Part shown: positions 12,301-24,560 of the stretch, piece by piece
How positions within the stretch are numbered: position 1 is the stretch's first letter
Layout of the letters: every line of letters starts with the position of its first letter
From: Spirodela intermedia
Taxonomy: Eukaryota > Streptophyta > Magnoliopsida > Alismatales > Araceae
Assembly: GCA_902729315.2 (NCBI GenBank)
Contig: LR746276.1
Location: forward strand, 6,509,169 to 6,573,168
Direction: 5' to 3'
Length of the DNA stretch: 64,000 nucleotides
Program-made: the position numbers and the translations under genes
Notes under the pieces: model-generated
The model's database searches: none
Seen by the model: only the letters and a program-made list of their open reading frames with translations
Told to the model about the DNA's origin: nothing

Positions 12301-15300
12301 AAACCACAACTATCGGGACAAACACAAACTTACGTCAATGTAACAGCCAAAGGAAGACCCTCAGGCACAGCAACGACCACAATAGTAACCTAGAAAATAA
12401 ATCATCCCATCATTGCTATCTAAGTAGATATCAACAACCTAGATTAGAATTAAAAAAAGGACGACCTACAGCAATCGTAAAGATTTTTATGGCTCCATTT
12501 ACTGCAGCTTTGGCTTTTGTCTGTCCAGCCACGAATTGAGTGGTGCCATCAGGGTTTTTAGTGTGCCCAGTAAAATATCTGGAGGAAGTGTTATGTTAGA
12601 GAAATTCCCAAAAGCTCAAAACATTTAAAATAGAACAATGAACGAAGCCATACCTAGCAAACAGGACAATGAGGACCACAAATGCGACACTTAGCCCAAC
12701 TATACCGATAAAAGTGGCCACACCATTCAGCCGGACCTTTTTTTTAATAGAAAAAATCATTCAGGTCAGTTATTTCCAAAAATATATCTGCTAAAGAGAA
12801 AAAAAAAAAAGAGAGTTAGTTTCAAAAGTATAATCTACAGGGGAAAAACCTGCAAAGGAGTTTCTTCCCCAGTATCCTCTGATATGCTTGCCATCAGTAG
12901 ACCCCATTCAGTATTAATTCCAACAGCAGTTACCTGAAAATAGGCAATGATGGGAAAGAAAATCAGCTCAAGTGGAACAGCCCCTAGAGTTTCAGAATAA
13001 CATTCCTGTACATGATCAAGATACCATCACCATATAAACGATGTTGATGGTTCATATTTCTAAGAAGTTGAGCTTTTAGGAAGTAGAACGGAAACAATTT
13101 GAGGGCTGAGAGTTACAACGTCCATCATTTAGGCAAAACCGGAGACACTATGGCGTAGCGAGAAATCTTCTTTTCACTCCATTTCCAGGTAGTCGATAAA
13201 ACCAAGTGGTATAGATCAAGCTTGGTAGACCTAACTTTACTGGATACTCCAGGAAGAGTTGACAAGTGAAACCATAACTTGTCTGCTTTTCAAAAACTGG
13301 CTCATCATAAATTTTGGATTAAATCAAATCAACTTTCAATATTTTCCATTAGATGAGTTATGACCCATTATTCATTTGCTTTAAAGAAACTTGTCCACAT
13401 AAATCATACGGCCAGACTGTACATGATACGCCAGCAAGAATTTTCAAGTAGAAACAGATAATCTTGCTGTTTTGAATCTTGCTAATCTTCCATACGATTT
13501 TGTTTTGAATCTTTCTGTACCATGAATATAAGCAACATTTGTAACCAGCCAAGGAGACTCTAGACTGGACAAAAAGATAGCAACTTCCTATCCTTTCCTT
13601 CAGATTCCTTATGACTCATTCAGCACAACATATGGAGATGACACATAGAGTAACTACCAGGGAACGTTGTCAGAGACAACCAGTTATTAGCACCCTTTAA
13701 TGCCTAGGAGGTCAATAGTAAAAGACATGGAAATAACGACGACAGTGCTCCGACATCCACTTAGATATGAGTGATACAAGTATGTAGAAGGACGCATGTA
13801 ACAATTGGCAAATACACAGACAAACACGTATATAGGACGTGCAGGTCTAAGATATGCATTTACACACGACCACAGTAGGAACCACATTAAAAAAACTATC
13901 ATTCTGCTTCTGCAACAAGTACACGAAAGGTACTAAGAGAGTATGTCGCAAAAACGTTTATCAGCAGACACAAAGTTACATCCTCAGACCACAAACACGC
14001 GGGCAATAACACATCTATCCTTCATTAACAAACAAAGATTTAGGTTTTCTACCAATATATTAGAAGATGACTACATTCAAAAGGAAACAATGCCTCAACT
14101 TCCTTGATCTCTGAACCTCAGGGTGCAAAAACAAGAAGGTGATCAGAACACTTTCAGTAAATTCTTAAAATAACCTAAATTGTATAATCCAACTAAAGTA
14201 AACTCATTTCTTCCAGGTATTTTGTTCATCTCATCTTAAATCATATTTAGGTAGTGGCCCAAACTTTGCACAAATGGTCTGTGGTAATTAGAAGAAATGG
14301 AATTCAGATACCAGCTCATCATACCAGCATAGTACCATAGCCATCAGCAACCTTGCATCCAGACATCAAAAATGGTGCCTTTAGATTCTTGTGTACCTGT
14401 AGGGAAGAAAAAAATTTAGAATGTTACCTCAAAAAAGATGCCGAAATAATACAATGGCTTACAATTTTGCTCTCCCCAGTCATGCTAGATTCATCAATAG
14501 CAAGAGAATAACCCGAAATAAAAAGTCCATCCGCAGGAACCTGAGGGAAAATTTCGCAACATCAACACAGCATAAAACCATCCATTCCAATAAAACCAGC
14601 ATACAAAAATTTTCAGATCTTTTAACAATTAACTGTTGCTACTCTCCAAACCTGATCACCAATTTTCAGAGGTATAACATCCCCAACGACCAAATCAAAT
14701 ATTGAAACTTCAATTCTTCTTCCACCCCTGACTACCTGAAAATTCCACACACAATTGATTAAATGTTTGAAATAGGAAACATCGAAATGAAAACTCAAAT
14801 AAAAGAGAAAGTCTCGCGATTCAATAGCACATACCTCTAAGTGAATGTTACGTTTCTCCGCATTCAAATTTTGGAACCGAAGGGACTGTCTATAATCGCT
14901 CACAGCTGTGGAAAAAAAATCCAACCGCAAGTTGTTACTCCATAAAAGATTACTATGAAAAAATGTCCGGGAATAGACTTGTAGAAACAAGCCCAAACAG
15001 ACTACAGACCCAGCCAGAGCTTCAAAGTTCAACTAAAAGATTTCAAAAAATCAGCAGGAAAAGGAGACAAATAGCAAAATACAGGACAAATTCCACGTCA
15101 ATTTTTTTCTCTGATATCCCCCCAGAATAGCAACTGGCCAAGCAGATTTAAAAAGTTCAACCTTGAGACTAGAGCAGCAATATCTCGCCAACAATAGAAT
15201 CCTCAAGAAAAGGGATAACTATTATCAACTAAATGTCTGAGTCTGTACATGATGTCCGAAATAACATTGATGAAGAAATGACCAGATTGATTGTAAATAA

Positions 15301-18300
15301 ATGAAGTGAAAAATGTAGAAAAATATGTTTCAAGATCGTTACCCGATGCTTCACTTGACTTAGAATATAAAGCAGAAAAAAATGATATCAATTATTGTAG
15401 ATCATGAAAATCACTTTTTCCCCATGCGAATGGATCATACCTGTAAAAACAATAACAATAATAACAGCAATGGCAATGCTCCCACCATCATACCATCCTT
15501 CTTTGATGCCCTAAACAGAGAATTAGACAGTTGACAAAGAACACCAAGATTAAGCACGAGAAACATATGACAGTAACCCAAATAGATTAGAGAAAGCTGC
15601 ACTCGTTTACACCATGACTTAATTGATAGAATAGTACAGTAAATAACTGCATACAGTGTGCACGTCAAAACTTTCATATGAGTAGTACACTCGGTTGATA
15701 GATGTCATGACAGCTTACCTTCATGGTAAACTATGTTTCGAGAAGAAAAAAAGAAGAGAACTGAAAGTGTTCAATGAAAGTATGCATTTAAACTAAAGTT
15801 AAAATATATAAGAAAACAGTTTGTGTCCCATAGTATCAGCAAGTAAAATTCACTATATTAAACTCAGTATGGTTGGGTACGGAGGGGGATACTATCCTAA
15901 AAAAAAGCTTCGCCATTTTGAAGCTATATAAATTTTCATTCAACAGAAAAAAAAATAAACGAAGGCAAATAAGTGTAAATTCAAAAACTTAGTCCAAAAA
16001 GAATGTTTTGCTCAGATGTGGGATTACGTATCTTGAAAAATAATAAAAACTTTAAAACCGAATGGAAATCTACCTCAGTCTTTATTCCCAATGCCAATGA
16101 TACAGCAGCAGCTATCATCAAGATGACCAATGTCAAATCCTGCCAAGCCTCCCATAAGAAAAGCTGCAACGAGGAACATGAGGTCCTTAAGAATTTATTG
16201 AGCCGTATTTCTTGAATAAGTGGTGTCAGATGGTCGATTATAAGAAAGATACCAAGAAGCTCCGTCCTTTTTTCTGAGGATAAGTATTAGACCCAAATGT
16301 GTTCCTACGGTGTTGTAGCTCGCTATCATCTCCACTGATTCCCTTGTCTAAGTTTGTCTTTAGTAAACTAGCCAATCCCTTCATCTGATACACAAGTATT
16401 GAATCGACACTATTAGCAAAAAAGTGAGAGCATTTTGAAAGAGTCAAATCCTATGGGAGCCCACCCCGCCATGTTCTTGTAGTGAAGACAAATCATGATC
16501 TCTGGTCATTGAAGTAAGTTGTTCTTCCACAATACCGTACAAACCAGGGGCTGGCAATGCTCCAGGGGGCCCTGACAGAATACAGGAAGAATATTCAAAG
16601 AAAAAGGATGTCAGATGACCTGAATAAAAGGTTAACTATGATGATGACGAGATATGTATTACCTGGTGCCTCCCTTTCACCAGCCTCTTTGAATAGAAAA
16701 GCAGCCTGCAAAGTTAATTAGAAAACATTGCATCATGGACAGGGGATTCATATTCAGGTCAGGTTTGCTTCCCATTCTTTACCCGTATGACTTGAGCATG
16801 AGTCCTAATTTTCCTTCTTATTTGCTCTTTCTCTCCCTCTTTCTTCAGGTCGAGGGTATATCTAAACCGACGGGAAGCATTTAGCACAAGAGCCGCTTGC
16901 TGAGGAGAAAAAAAAAAGCAACTTAGGAAAAAGTAAATTTAATTACGAAAAATATTAAATCCCCAACGAATCCGAAGAGAAAAACATCAGAATATAGAAC
17001 CATTTTTTAAGTAATTAAGTCCATAAATTACATCACAGAAAAAGGTCCTGTGAAAAAAGTCAAAAAATTATCAATAGAATTGATGAACAATTCTAAAAAA
17101 AGGAGCACCAGGAAACATTATCACACCAGTGCTGATTCAAAAGAAATTTCAGGATGAAGAACTAGAAACATCCATTCATCTGCCACAAGCACATTGAAAT
17201 TGTGATGAGTCCCATACAGCAAAAAGATGACAGAAAAAGATGGCTAAGACAATGTTGTTGGTGCATGAAAGTTGATAGCTATTGATGGGACACAACCCCG
17301 AGGAGAGCTATAAGTGTCTAGAACCTTCCAGGGTCTGGTATAAACACTAGCCCCCTCCACTTTGAAATCTTGTGACTCTATGTCAAAAGTTGGAAATCTT
17401 TCTTCTTCCTCGATGGATGATCTTTCTTCTTCCTTGACAGATTCTAATCCCAGTCCCATTGCCCCCGCAACTATGGGTAGAACTCTCTGCAATGCCTGCG
17501 GAATTCAAATTGACTGGGTATAATTGAATCCAGTGGTCAGAATGTATGAAAGAGGTTCTAACTCGAAGAGGGATGCTACATCACCTGGTAGATTTGAAAA
17601 CAAATCCGTCATCACATGAATTCCTTATTGGAGGGAGAGGATGCATTGATCAAGACACGGATCTGGGGAACTCTGATTCCCCAAATTAGTCGTGATTTCT
17701 TTTTCTTGGCTACAACCAAAGATTTATCAGAGACTGTCCATATGAAATTCTCGCAAAAGAATAATGAGGCTCAGATATACAGACTAAAGACAAAGTCCAT
17801 GTCCATAGTTCAAGGAAATAAATTGGTGATGGAATATGCTAAGGAATTAAAAAATTTGTGGCAAGAACTTGATTATTATCTCAATCTTGGCACTGAAAAC
17901 TCCATGGAAATTGTTTTTCCACAGAATTTCATAGAATGTAGAAGAATGTTTAAATTACTTCATGACTTAATCAAAAAATTTACCATGTCAAACAACAGAT
18001 TTTGAGCAGTGATTGAAGATCCAAGATGGATGAGACTATTTCAATTATTCTGAATGAGGAGAGTCGTCAAAAGTTGATGCTATCAATGTCAGATATAGAT
18101 AATGCCACATTTATGACCAAACAAGGGCTAACGTGAAGAAAACTGTAGATCCAAGTCGACGACCCCAATCTCGTAAATCAAGAAATCAGAGGTCTGATTA
18201 TAAGGATAATTTCTGGTACAAATATTATAGAAAATCTCGTCACACTACAGATAAATGTTGGGAACTCCATGGAAAGCCACAAAACCCCACCTTTGAAAAC

Positions 18301-21300
18301 CATGGAAGCAAAGCACATCTTGATTGCTGACCTGCCTACTAATTCGATTCCTAGTGCACCATCTAAGCCTCAACATCCTTCTCTAGTATAGATTAGATGA
18401 GATAGAACAACTTTGAGTTGAATTGAAAAAGTTGAAGTCAACCAAGACACAGTAATCATCGATTCAGCTTGATAAACTTCACTACTCTCTCGAAATTAGA
18501 GCCCCATCTAGGGGCATTCTAGAAGTTGGGTAGTGGACTCCAGAACAACGGACCATATGACAACTTCTTCTCATCACCTTGTTAAATACAACCATTGGTC
18601 TAGTGATTGAAAAGTATCCATTGCTGACAATTTTCGTATAACAATTACTAATATAAGATACCTTAAACGTGAGCCCTTGGGATACTTAGCAATGTATTTC
18701 CTGTCCCAAAATTATTTATCAATCTCATCTTTGTAAAGAAACTTGTGAACAGTTTACCTTATTGCAGCTAGCTTGATTAGGATATTTGTATGACATTTGA
18801 TAAGGTACAACATTGTAGGACTGGAGTTGCTAGAGAACATGGAGAACTCTACCTCCTAGAGGTACTAACTCAAACGTAATTAGTGGAAGCAGATCAACGC
18901 TTAGAGACCCTAAGAAACCTCCCCAACATATAATTTCTCCACTCAAGAATGGGCCATCCTTCCTTCAGCACAATGGAAAACCTTTTCCCTTAAATGCAAT
19001 GTATGTAAACTCTCTAAACACACTTGTATTTCTTTTCAAACACAAGGAGAAACGAGTGAAATTCCTTTCTTTTGCATTTACAATGACATTTGGGGATCAT
19101 GTCCCAATAATTATCTTTTAGGAAATAAGTGGTTCATCACCTTTATAGATGAATATACTCATTGAATGTGGTTATTTCTTCTAAAGCAGAAGTCTGATAA
19201 TTGTGAGACCTTAAAAAAAATTGTGCTATGATCAAAAATCAATTTGAGACATGTATAAAGAAATTTAGATCCACCAACGCTAAAGCATACTTTGGCCAAA
19301 CTTGAATTCTTATTTCCAATCAGAAGGTATAGAACATAAATCCTCCTACACATATACTCCACAACAAAATGACTTAGTTAAGCAGAAAAATCGACATCTC
19401 TCAGAGGTAACTTGATCAATCTTATTCCAAAGTAATGTGACAAAAATATTTTGGGGTGCAATTGTCTTAACAACAACATATCTTTTCAATTGATTACCTA
19501 CTTGAACATTAGGATTTCAAAGCCCTTTTGATTTGTTGACAGTACACTTTCCAAATAATCAAATAAAAAGTACATGAAAACCAAGGATATTTAGTTGTCT
19601 CTTTTGTCTATCACCACAATCAGACTAAAGAAAAACTAGACCCACGATTGCTTAAATGCATATTTCTTAGATATTCAACTAATCAAAAAAAGTTATCATC
19701 CACAAACTCAAAAGATATTCATATCAATAGATGTCACATTTCATGAATTAAAACCCTACTTTGAAAAATCTCCATCAAACGATTGAATCTTCTCTCATAC
19801 AGATCATATTGATCATCATTTAGACTATTCAACTACTTCTTGGAAAAAAACAATTGTTACTATTTTAGTCTTTGAGAAAACTCTAAACCTAGATCTATTT
19901 CTTGAACACCTTAGATTTGACAAAGTCTACTTTAAGAGAAATGAAGTTTGCAACTCTAAACCAGCCAAAGACTCTGATCCAACCTTAGAGAATATCCAGA
20001 ATACCTCACCAATACCATCTATTGATAATGAAATTCCAAACAACAATTCACTTTTTATTGCCTTAGGAAAGCAAAATGAGAGTGTACAAAGAGACCTATG
20101 TACCCATCAGCCAACTTCTTATCCAGCCAAAAATTTTCCCATCCTACCAGTCCTTCCTCAACTTCTTAGACAACACTACCTTTCCAACAAATGTCTCAAA
20201 AACTCTATCCAAGGAGTAAAACCAAGCATGGATGAAGAAACGAGAACCATAAAAAAAAAATCAAATCTAAGATCTGGTGAAATTACCTAAGGATAAGAAG
20301 GCAGTTAGCGTAAATGGATGTATAACCTGAAGTATAAATCTGATGACTCGATCAAGAAACATAAGGGTAGGTTGGTTGATAAAGGCCATACAAAAGTTTA
20401 TGATATTGACTATAAGAAACCTTCTCACCTGTCGCAAAAACACACACAGATAGACTTATATTATCTTTAACATCGATTTTTAGTAGGGACATACAACAAT
20501 ATGATATGAACAATGGTTTCCTATGTGGTGATCTCATTGAAGGAGTTTATAAGACTCTTCCACCAAGATATGAGGGTCAACTATCATCAAATATCATGTC
20601 TAAGTTAAAAAAATCTCTTTAGTAGACTCAAACAACAACCGCAAGCCTGGTTTGGAGGCAAAAAAAAAGTTGAATCATAGCCAAACTAATGGTGATCATA
20701 CCCTCTTTTTTAAGCACTATTTGTCACAAGAAATCATGAAGTGGAAAACCAGAACCTGAGTCAATGTTTGGCTAGATAGTTTGATATTAAGACACTGAGA
20801 TGGCTCAAATACTTCTTGGGAATCAAAATGGCTCACTCTTCTGGGAGTACGTTCATCTCCTAGCATAAGTACCTAACAAATTGTTGAACGATACTGGGAA
20901 TATGGCATGTAAGCCCGCTAGCACACCCATTGATCCAAATCACAAACTGTCTGACAAAGGAAAAGACTAACATTAACAGTGAGATGTATCAATGTCTTAG
21001 TGGTCAACTACTCTATCAAGTACTACATTACTTGAAAGGCACACCAAGCAAAGGAGTTCTCTTCAATGAAGAGAAAAGGTAGAGGTTGAAATGTTAATAG
21101 ATACAAACTATGCACTTTTGAATATCTCACATTCATTGGAGTCAACCGTGTCATGTGGAGAAGAAGAATCAAAATGTGGTTTCCAGTTCAAGTGTTGAAA
21201 CTGAATTTAGGACACTTAACCAGAGTGTGTGTGAGTTACTTTGGGTGAAGATCTTACTTGATGAGATAAAAATCTCTCTGCCCAATCCTATGAAACCATA

Positions 21301-22839
21301 CTGTGACAACAATCAACTAATATTGTGCATAATCTAGTACGACATGATCATACGAAACATGGAGGTTGATCATCATTTCATTAAAGAAACGTTGGAGGCA
21401 AATTTGATTTTTATGTCATTAATCTCTACACACAATCAACTAGCAGAATACTTCTACCAAAGTTACCCAAGATAAGAATGGATGACATCCACTCACCAAC
21501 TTGAGGGGGAATGTTGATAGGATACATAATCTTGAGGAGAGCTATAAGTATCTAAAATCTTCCAAGGTCTAGTATAAATGCCAAACCCCTCCACTTTGTA
21601 AATAATCTTTTTGAATGAAGAGAACATTTTCTCCACATGTGCGAGGGTGGTCTTTCTAGTGAATTAGTCCTACTCTGATCTACAACAATAGCAAAAGATG
21701 AAGAAAATATTTTTCAAATTGTCATACCATTAATATTTTGCATTAGAATTTCCACATTCTAATTATAGAACTACAAAGACCTTACATGATATGGGATGTA
21801 TTTGATTAAAGATAGCATCTCTGCATTTTCAATCACTACCTATCATTGCATTCGCCACCTGAACAATCTTCAACATATTCACTAAAATGATGAATCACCA
21901 CTTTCTGCTTTAGAAAGTTCTTTTTTCTAGAGATCCCACCCTAGAACAGTCCATAACTAAAGTATAAGTTTGTCATTTACCCGACATAGAACGGGAACTT
22001 TTCTCTTCAAATCAACTATTCCAGCACCAAAAATTATCCTCCACAGCTGAAAACAATCTCGAAAGTGGAAGGACAGTAGCCAATCATGATATTATGTTGT
22101 TTCAGGATTCACAGCATGCCAAGGAAGTGATGGAAATGGCAGATGGGAAAATGAATCATCAACTGACATAATTAAACGTTATTTTGATGCATGACGTTTC
22201 TACCTAGATATCAATAAGCATTCAGATTGCATAATGCTAACCAATGAAGCATAAATTTCTCTCTTAGTTTGCATAGTCTGGTCCACACGACCATGAGCGT
22301 TCCCTTTTTTATATATTGATCCTTCTTTTAAAAAATAAGGAAGCAATCCCTGAATAGCCCTAGGGTTTACCGAAAATCGCCAGATCCAAATTCACTCTCG
22401 TCTCATTAACACTATTTATTCTCAGATCTTCGATGATTAAAATCATACCATCTCCCAAATTCGGTTCTGAAATCCTCATTTTGGTCAATCGACTTAAATG
22501 ATACATTATTTATTCTTTGAACATTGACAAGTGTAGCTCTCACTAGATACGGTAAGCCCTTTGACATGCGCACATTCCAATTAGCGAAATAAGTGCATAG
22601 ACGAATTCATGGAGAGAATGCGACACTAATTTTTCCGAGGTGAAGTGGTGCCATACCCTCCACCGCCTAAGCCGCTCAATCGACGCATTCTTTGCAGGAA
22701 TTTCAAAAGTATTGTCGAACGCGTTGTCGTCACCCCGAGCAGCGCCGCTGTTCCCGCTGCCGCGGTCTCCTCCGGACTCCTCGTCGAAATACCGATGGTG
22801 CCGATGAGGAGAGCCGACCCATTGTCCTGGGCGGTCCAT
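343..22839 (-). CDS. ACA: Autoinhibited plasma-membrane-type Ca2+-ATPase (P2B, ACA8/9/10 group), 33 coding exons
   Basis: Pumps Ca2+ out of the cytosol using ATP; family members have an N-terminal calmodulin-binding autoinhibitory region. Coding exons in transcript order: 22839-22657, 16899-16783, 16705-16663, 16571-16465, 16384-16253, 16163-16074, 15510-15441, 14905-14835, 14735-14652, 14540-14463, 14396-14325, 12933-12850, 12736-12654, 12578-12470, 12389-12334, 12239-12197, 12123-12040, 11815-11678, 11122-11057, 10969-10871, 4916-4806, 4679-4512, 3750-3691, 3492-3328, 2693-2577, 2487-2389, 2290-2153, 1997-1897, 1553-1508, 1436-1302, 1049-942, 838-747, 508-343. They total 3315 nt, giving 1104 aa, close to the family's roughly 1070. 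Visible motifs: [15 protein letters not shown] then the autoinhibitory helix (about residues 53-115), TGES (~320), PEGLP (~450), phosphorylation site CSDKTGTLT (Asp ~493), [11 protein letters not shown] (~798), and a membrane-rich C-terminus. Every splice pair is GT-AG except one GC donor at 12195-12196. The start is the ATG in the first recognisable family exon; a 5'UTR intron is possible. Exon edges are by eye. Introns 1 and 20 carry retrotransposons. Confidence 0.93.
4929..5141 (-). repeat. 3' LTR of the intron-20 copia element
   Basis: This 213-bp repeat begins TGTTA and ends TAACA on the plus strand, the usual short inverted ends of an LTR. It aligns without gaps to 9929-10141 with 17 differences. 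In host transcript direction its last base is 12 nt from the acceptor AG of the exon at 4916-4806. Confidence 0.95.
9600..9740 (-). repeat. Tandem repeat (41-42 bp unit, about 3.4 copies) in the copia leader
   Basis: Units start at 9600, 9641, 9683 and 9724, each with TCAAGAA followed by a GGTGT-TT-G-AGACGTC core. They lie between the primer binding site and the start of gag, in the untranslated leader of the element. Copies differ by several substitutions, so the array is not recent. Confidence 0.85.
9917..9928 (-). other. Primer binding site (initiator tRNA-Met) of the copia element
   Basis: The minus strand reads TGGTATCAGAGC directly next to the 5' LTR. This is the standard plant copia primer binding site, complementary to the 3' end of initiator methionine tRNA. 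It fixes the element's orientation. Confidence 0.9.
9929..10141 (-). repeat. 5' LTR of the intron-20 copia element
   Basis: Partner of 4929-5141, same length and ungapped alignment (92% identity). Its inner edge has TA in place of the usual terminal TG dinucleotide, a single G-to-A change. It is followed on the minus strand by the tRNA-Met primer binding site. Confidence 0.95.
12934..14324 (-). other. Intron 11 of the Ca2+-ATPase gene, no feature seen
   Basis: This 1.4-kb AT-rich intron has a GT donor next to 14325 and an AG acceptor next to 12933. I saw no recognisable mobile-element protein or structured RNA in it. Confidence 0.6.
17270..21680 (+). mobile_element. Ancient Ty1/copia retrotransposon remnant in intron 1 of the Ca2+-ATPase gene
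   Basis: Plus-strand fragments follow copia order: gag (17616-18005), a zinc knuckle (about 18205-18275, CW-LHGKP context), a GAG-pre-integrase-like MGHPS block (about 18940), the end of reverse transcriptase with [10 protein letters not shown] (about 20805) and RNase H (21155-21337). A polypurine tract (TTGAGGGGGA, about 21501-21510) precedes an LTR starting TGTTGATAG at 21512. The left LTR starts near 17270. The two LTRs are clearly alike only over about 100 bp (GAGGAGAGCTATAAGT through CCCCTCCACTTTG), so the outer limits are approximate. Stops and frameshifts are numerous. Its orientation is opposite to the host gene and to the other copia element. Confidence 0.8.
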
Positions 22840-24560
22840 CTCGGTCGCAGGAGAGATGACACCTGCAAGAGCGGCGTCCCCATTACAGACCGACGGACAC
22901 GCAGTTTGCGACAGTAGAGCTCACTTCCGCCCCCAGACCCAGAGGCAGAGAAGATGAAGCGGAAGCGGAAGCGGAAGAGGAATAGGAATAGGAATAGGAA
23001 TATGAATAGACGGGTAAATCGAGTGCCAGCAATAAGAGAGGGAGAGAAAAACATGACCATCGCAACAGCGAGGGTAATATATAGGACGGGATGAAGACGA
23101 AAGGAGGAGGAGGAGGAGGACGACGACGACGAGGGGGACGAGGAAGATAATGAAGAGACGAAGCGTTCACGTACCAACCAGCGATGTCCTGGCAAATGCT
23201 ACTGAGAGGACGGAGGTCTCCGGCGATGGGCTCGTTGGGGGTGATTTGTGAAGTTTCGCGGAACCTTCTGAAAGTCAGTTGGGTATCCGATAAAGACGCC
23301 ACATGCCTCGTTTGCATTACCCAGTCACGTGGAGCACAGCTATGAGAGTAGTTGACGTTGGCTGCCAAGATAATATTATTCCAGCGGCGATGCTTCGTGC
23401 CCTCCGAATCCTGCAGCAGGCACAGACTACAACATCCCCGGGGAGATATAGAAAGTCTTAGAGCTGAGATTGAGAAGCTAAAATCAGTCATGACACTCAG
23501 CTCCTCTAATGGTTCAGGTGAGACTTACTCTATTGGGTTTTAGACACATAACAAACTCATCTCATTCATCGACGATCCCCAAGGTCACGCCCTTTTTATC
23601 TATTCCATTTTTTTTAAATAGGAACATTCCGGCACGGCGGCCCTCCGACCGGCTCCGGCGGGGCAAGTCTCCCCTCCTCTCCCCTCCTCTTCTCTACGTC
23701 GCGGAAAGTAAACGCCCGGAGACTTCTTCCGGCTGGCGGCGCCGTGAAGGGGCCTCGCCGAAAGCTTCGACGTGGGGAGATGCGGCCTAGAAAGCGAAGG
23801 CCGCCGCGGCACAGGACATTTTTACAAGTGGGCAGGCCGACACCGACTCAGACTCAGACTCAGACGGGGGAGGTTTACGCCATCGCCCGCCTTGGGCGGC
23901 TCCTTTCTCCTATTTCCGCAGTTGGGATGAGGATGACAAAACTCGCTCCATGAAGTCTCTCTTTGCCCTGCCTCCCTCGTCGCATCGTGGCTCCCACTCG
24001 CTGGCATGGTGGAGTAGGTCTGTAAAGAGACAACCGAGAGAGATAGAGAGAGAGAGAGGTTGACGTGCGAGATGATCGCTTCCCGGAGGAAGAAGACCAC
24101 GCCATGGCAGTTTTTCTATCACTAAAATCACGAAAGAGCTCGAGGCGCCTGCTCCTCGAAACCCATCTCCCACTTGAACTACTCCATCTCCGTCTCTCTC
24201 AAGTGCACCTTTCTTTCGTCACTCACGAGTTTTCATACGTAAACGTAAAGGGAAGGTTCTCCCTGGGAGCTCGTGGAGAGAGGGAATAGCAAGCGAAGCT
24301 CCTGCTTTTGAGGGAGGTACGGGCTGGTCGTAAAGCTCCGTCATACTCATGCTTGGTAACGAAGGCAGGCATCTTGTCTTCCGCGGGGGAAAACAAAAGA
24401 CGGCGGAGCATCCCTGCTCCGACCGGAGGCCAAATCTACTGTTTACAACCAACACAGCGATGGGCATGTGACCAGCTTTGTGACCGTAAGAGAGAAAGAT
24501 TAATGGAAACCCGAAGAGTGAGGAGCTATTAGGATTGAGGGTGTGGGTCACGAACAAGTT
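22840..24560. promoter_or_regulatory. Leader and probable promoter region of the Ca2+-ATPase gene
   Basis: GC-rich sequence upstream of the pump start codon. It contains hexanucleotide (22957-23003) and trinucleotide (23101-23134) arrays and a GAGA run (about 24039-24058). An AG at 22882-22883 on the minus strand, after TCTTGC, could be the acceptor of a 5'UTR intron. Several ORFs cross the region on both strands, but none has a recognisable domain. Confidence 0.5.
22957..23003. repeat. Hexanucleotide repeat (GGAAGC/GGAATA) in the Ca2+-ATPase leader
   Basis: About three GCGGAA-type units pass into about four GGAATA units in an uninterrupted register. Nearby at 23101-23134, GGA triplets switch to GAC triplets. 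Both are simple-sequence tracts likely to vary in length. Confidence 0.85.

Noticed and set aside
17244-17492. Minus-strand ORF of 82 codons read at first as a pump exon
   Set aside because: It lies over the left LTR of the old copia element; the pump frame passes directly from the exon at 22839-22657 to that at 16899-16783.
22626-23491. Minus-strand ORFs of 189 and 202 codons
   Set aside because: They cross the Ca2+-ATPase leader and its simple repeats. The product is Ser/Tyr repeat-like and in the wrong frame for the pump.
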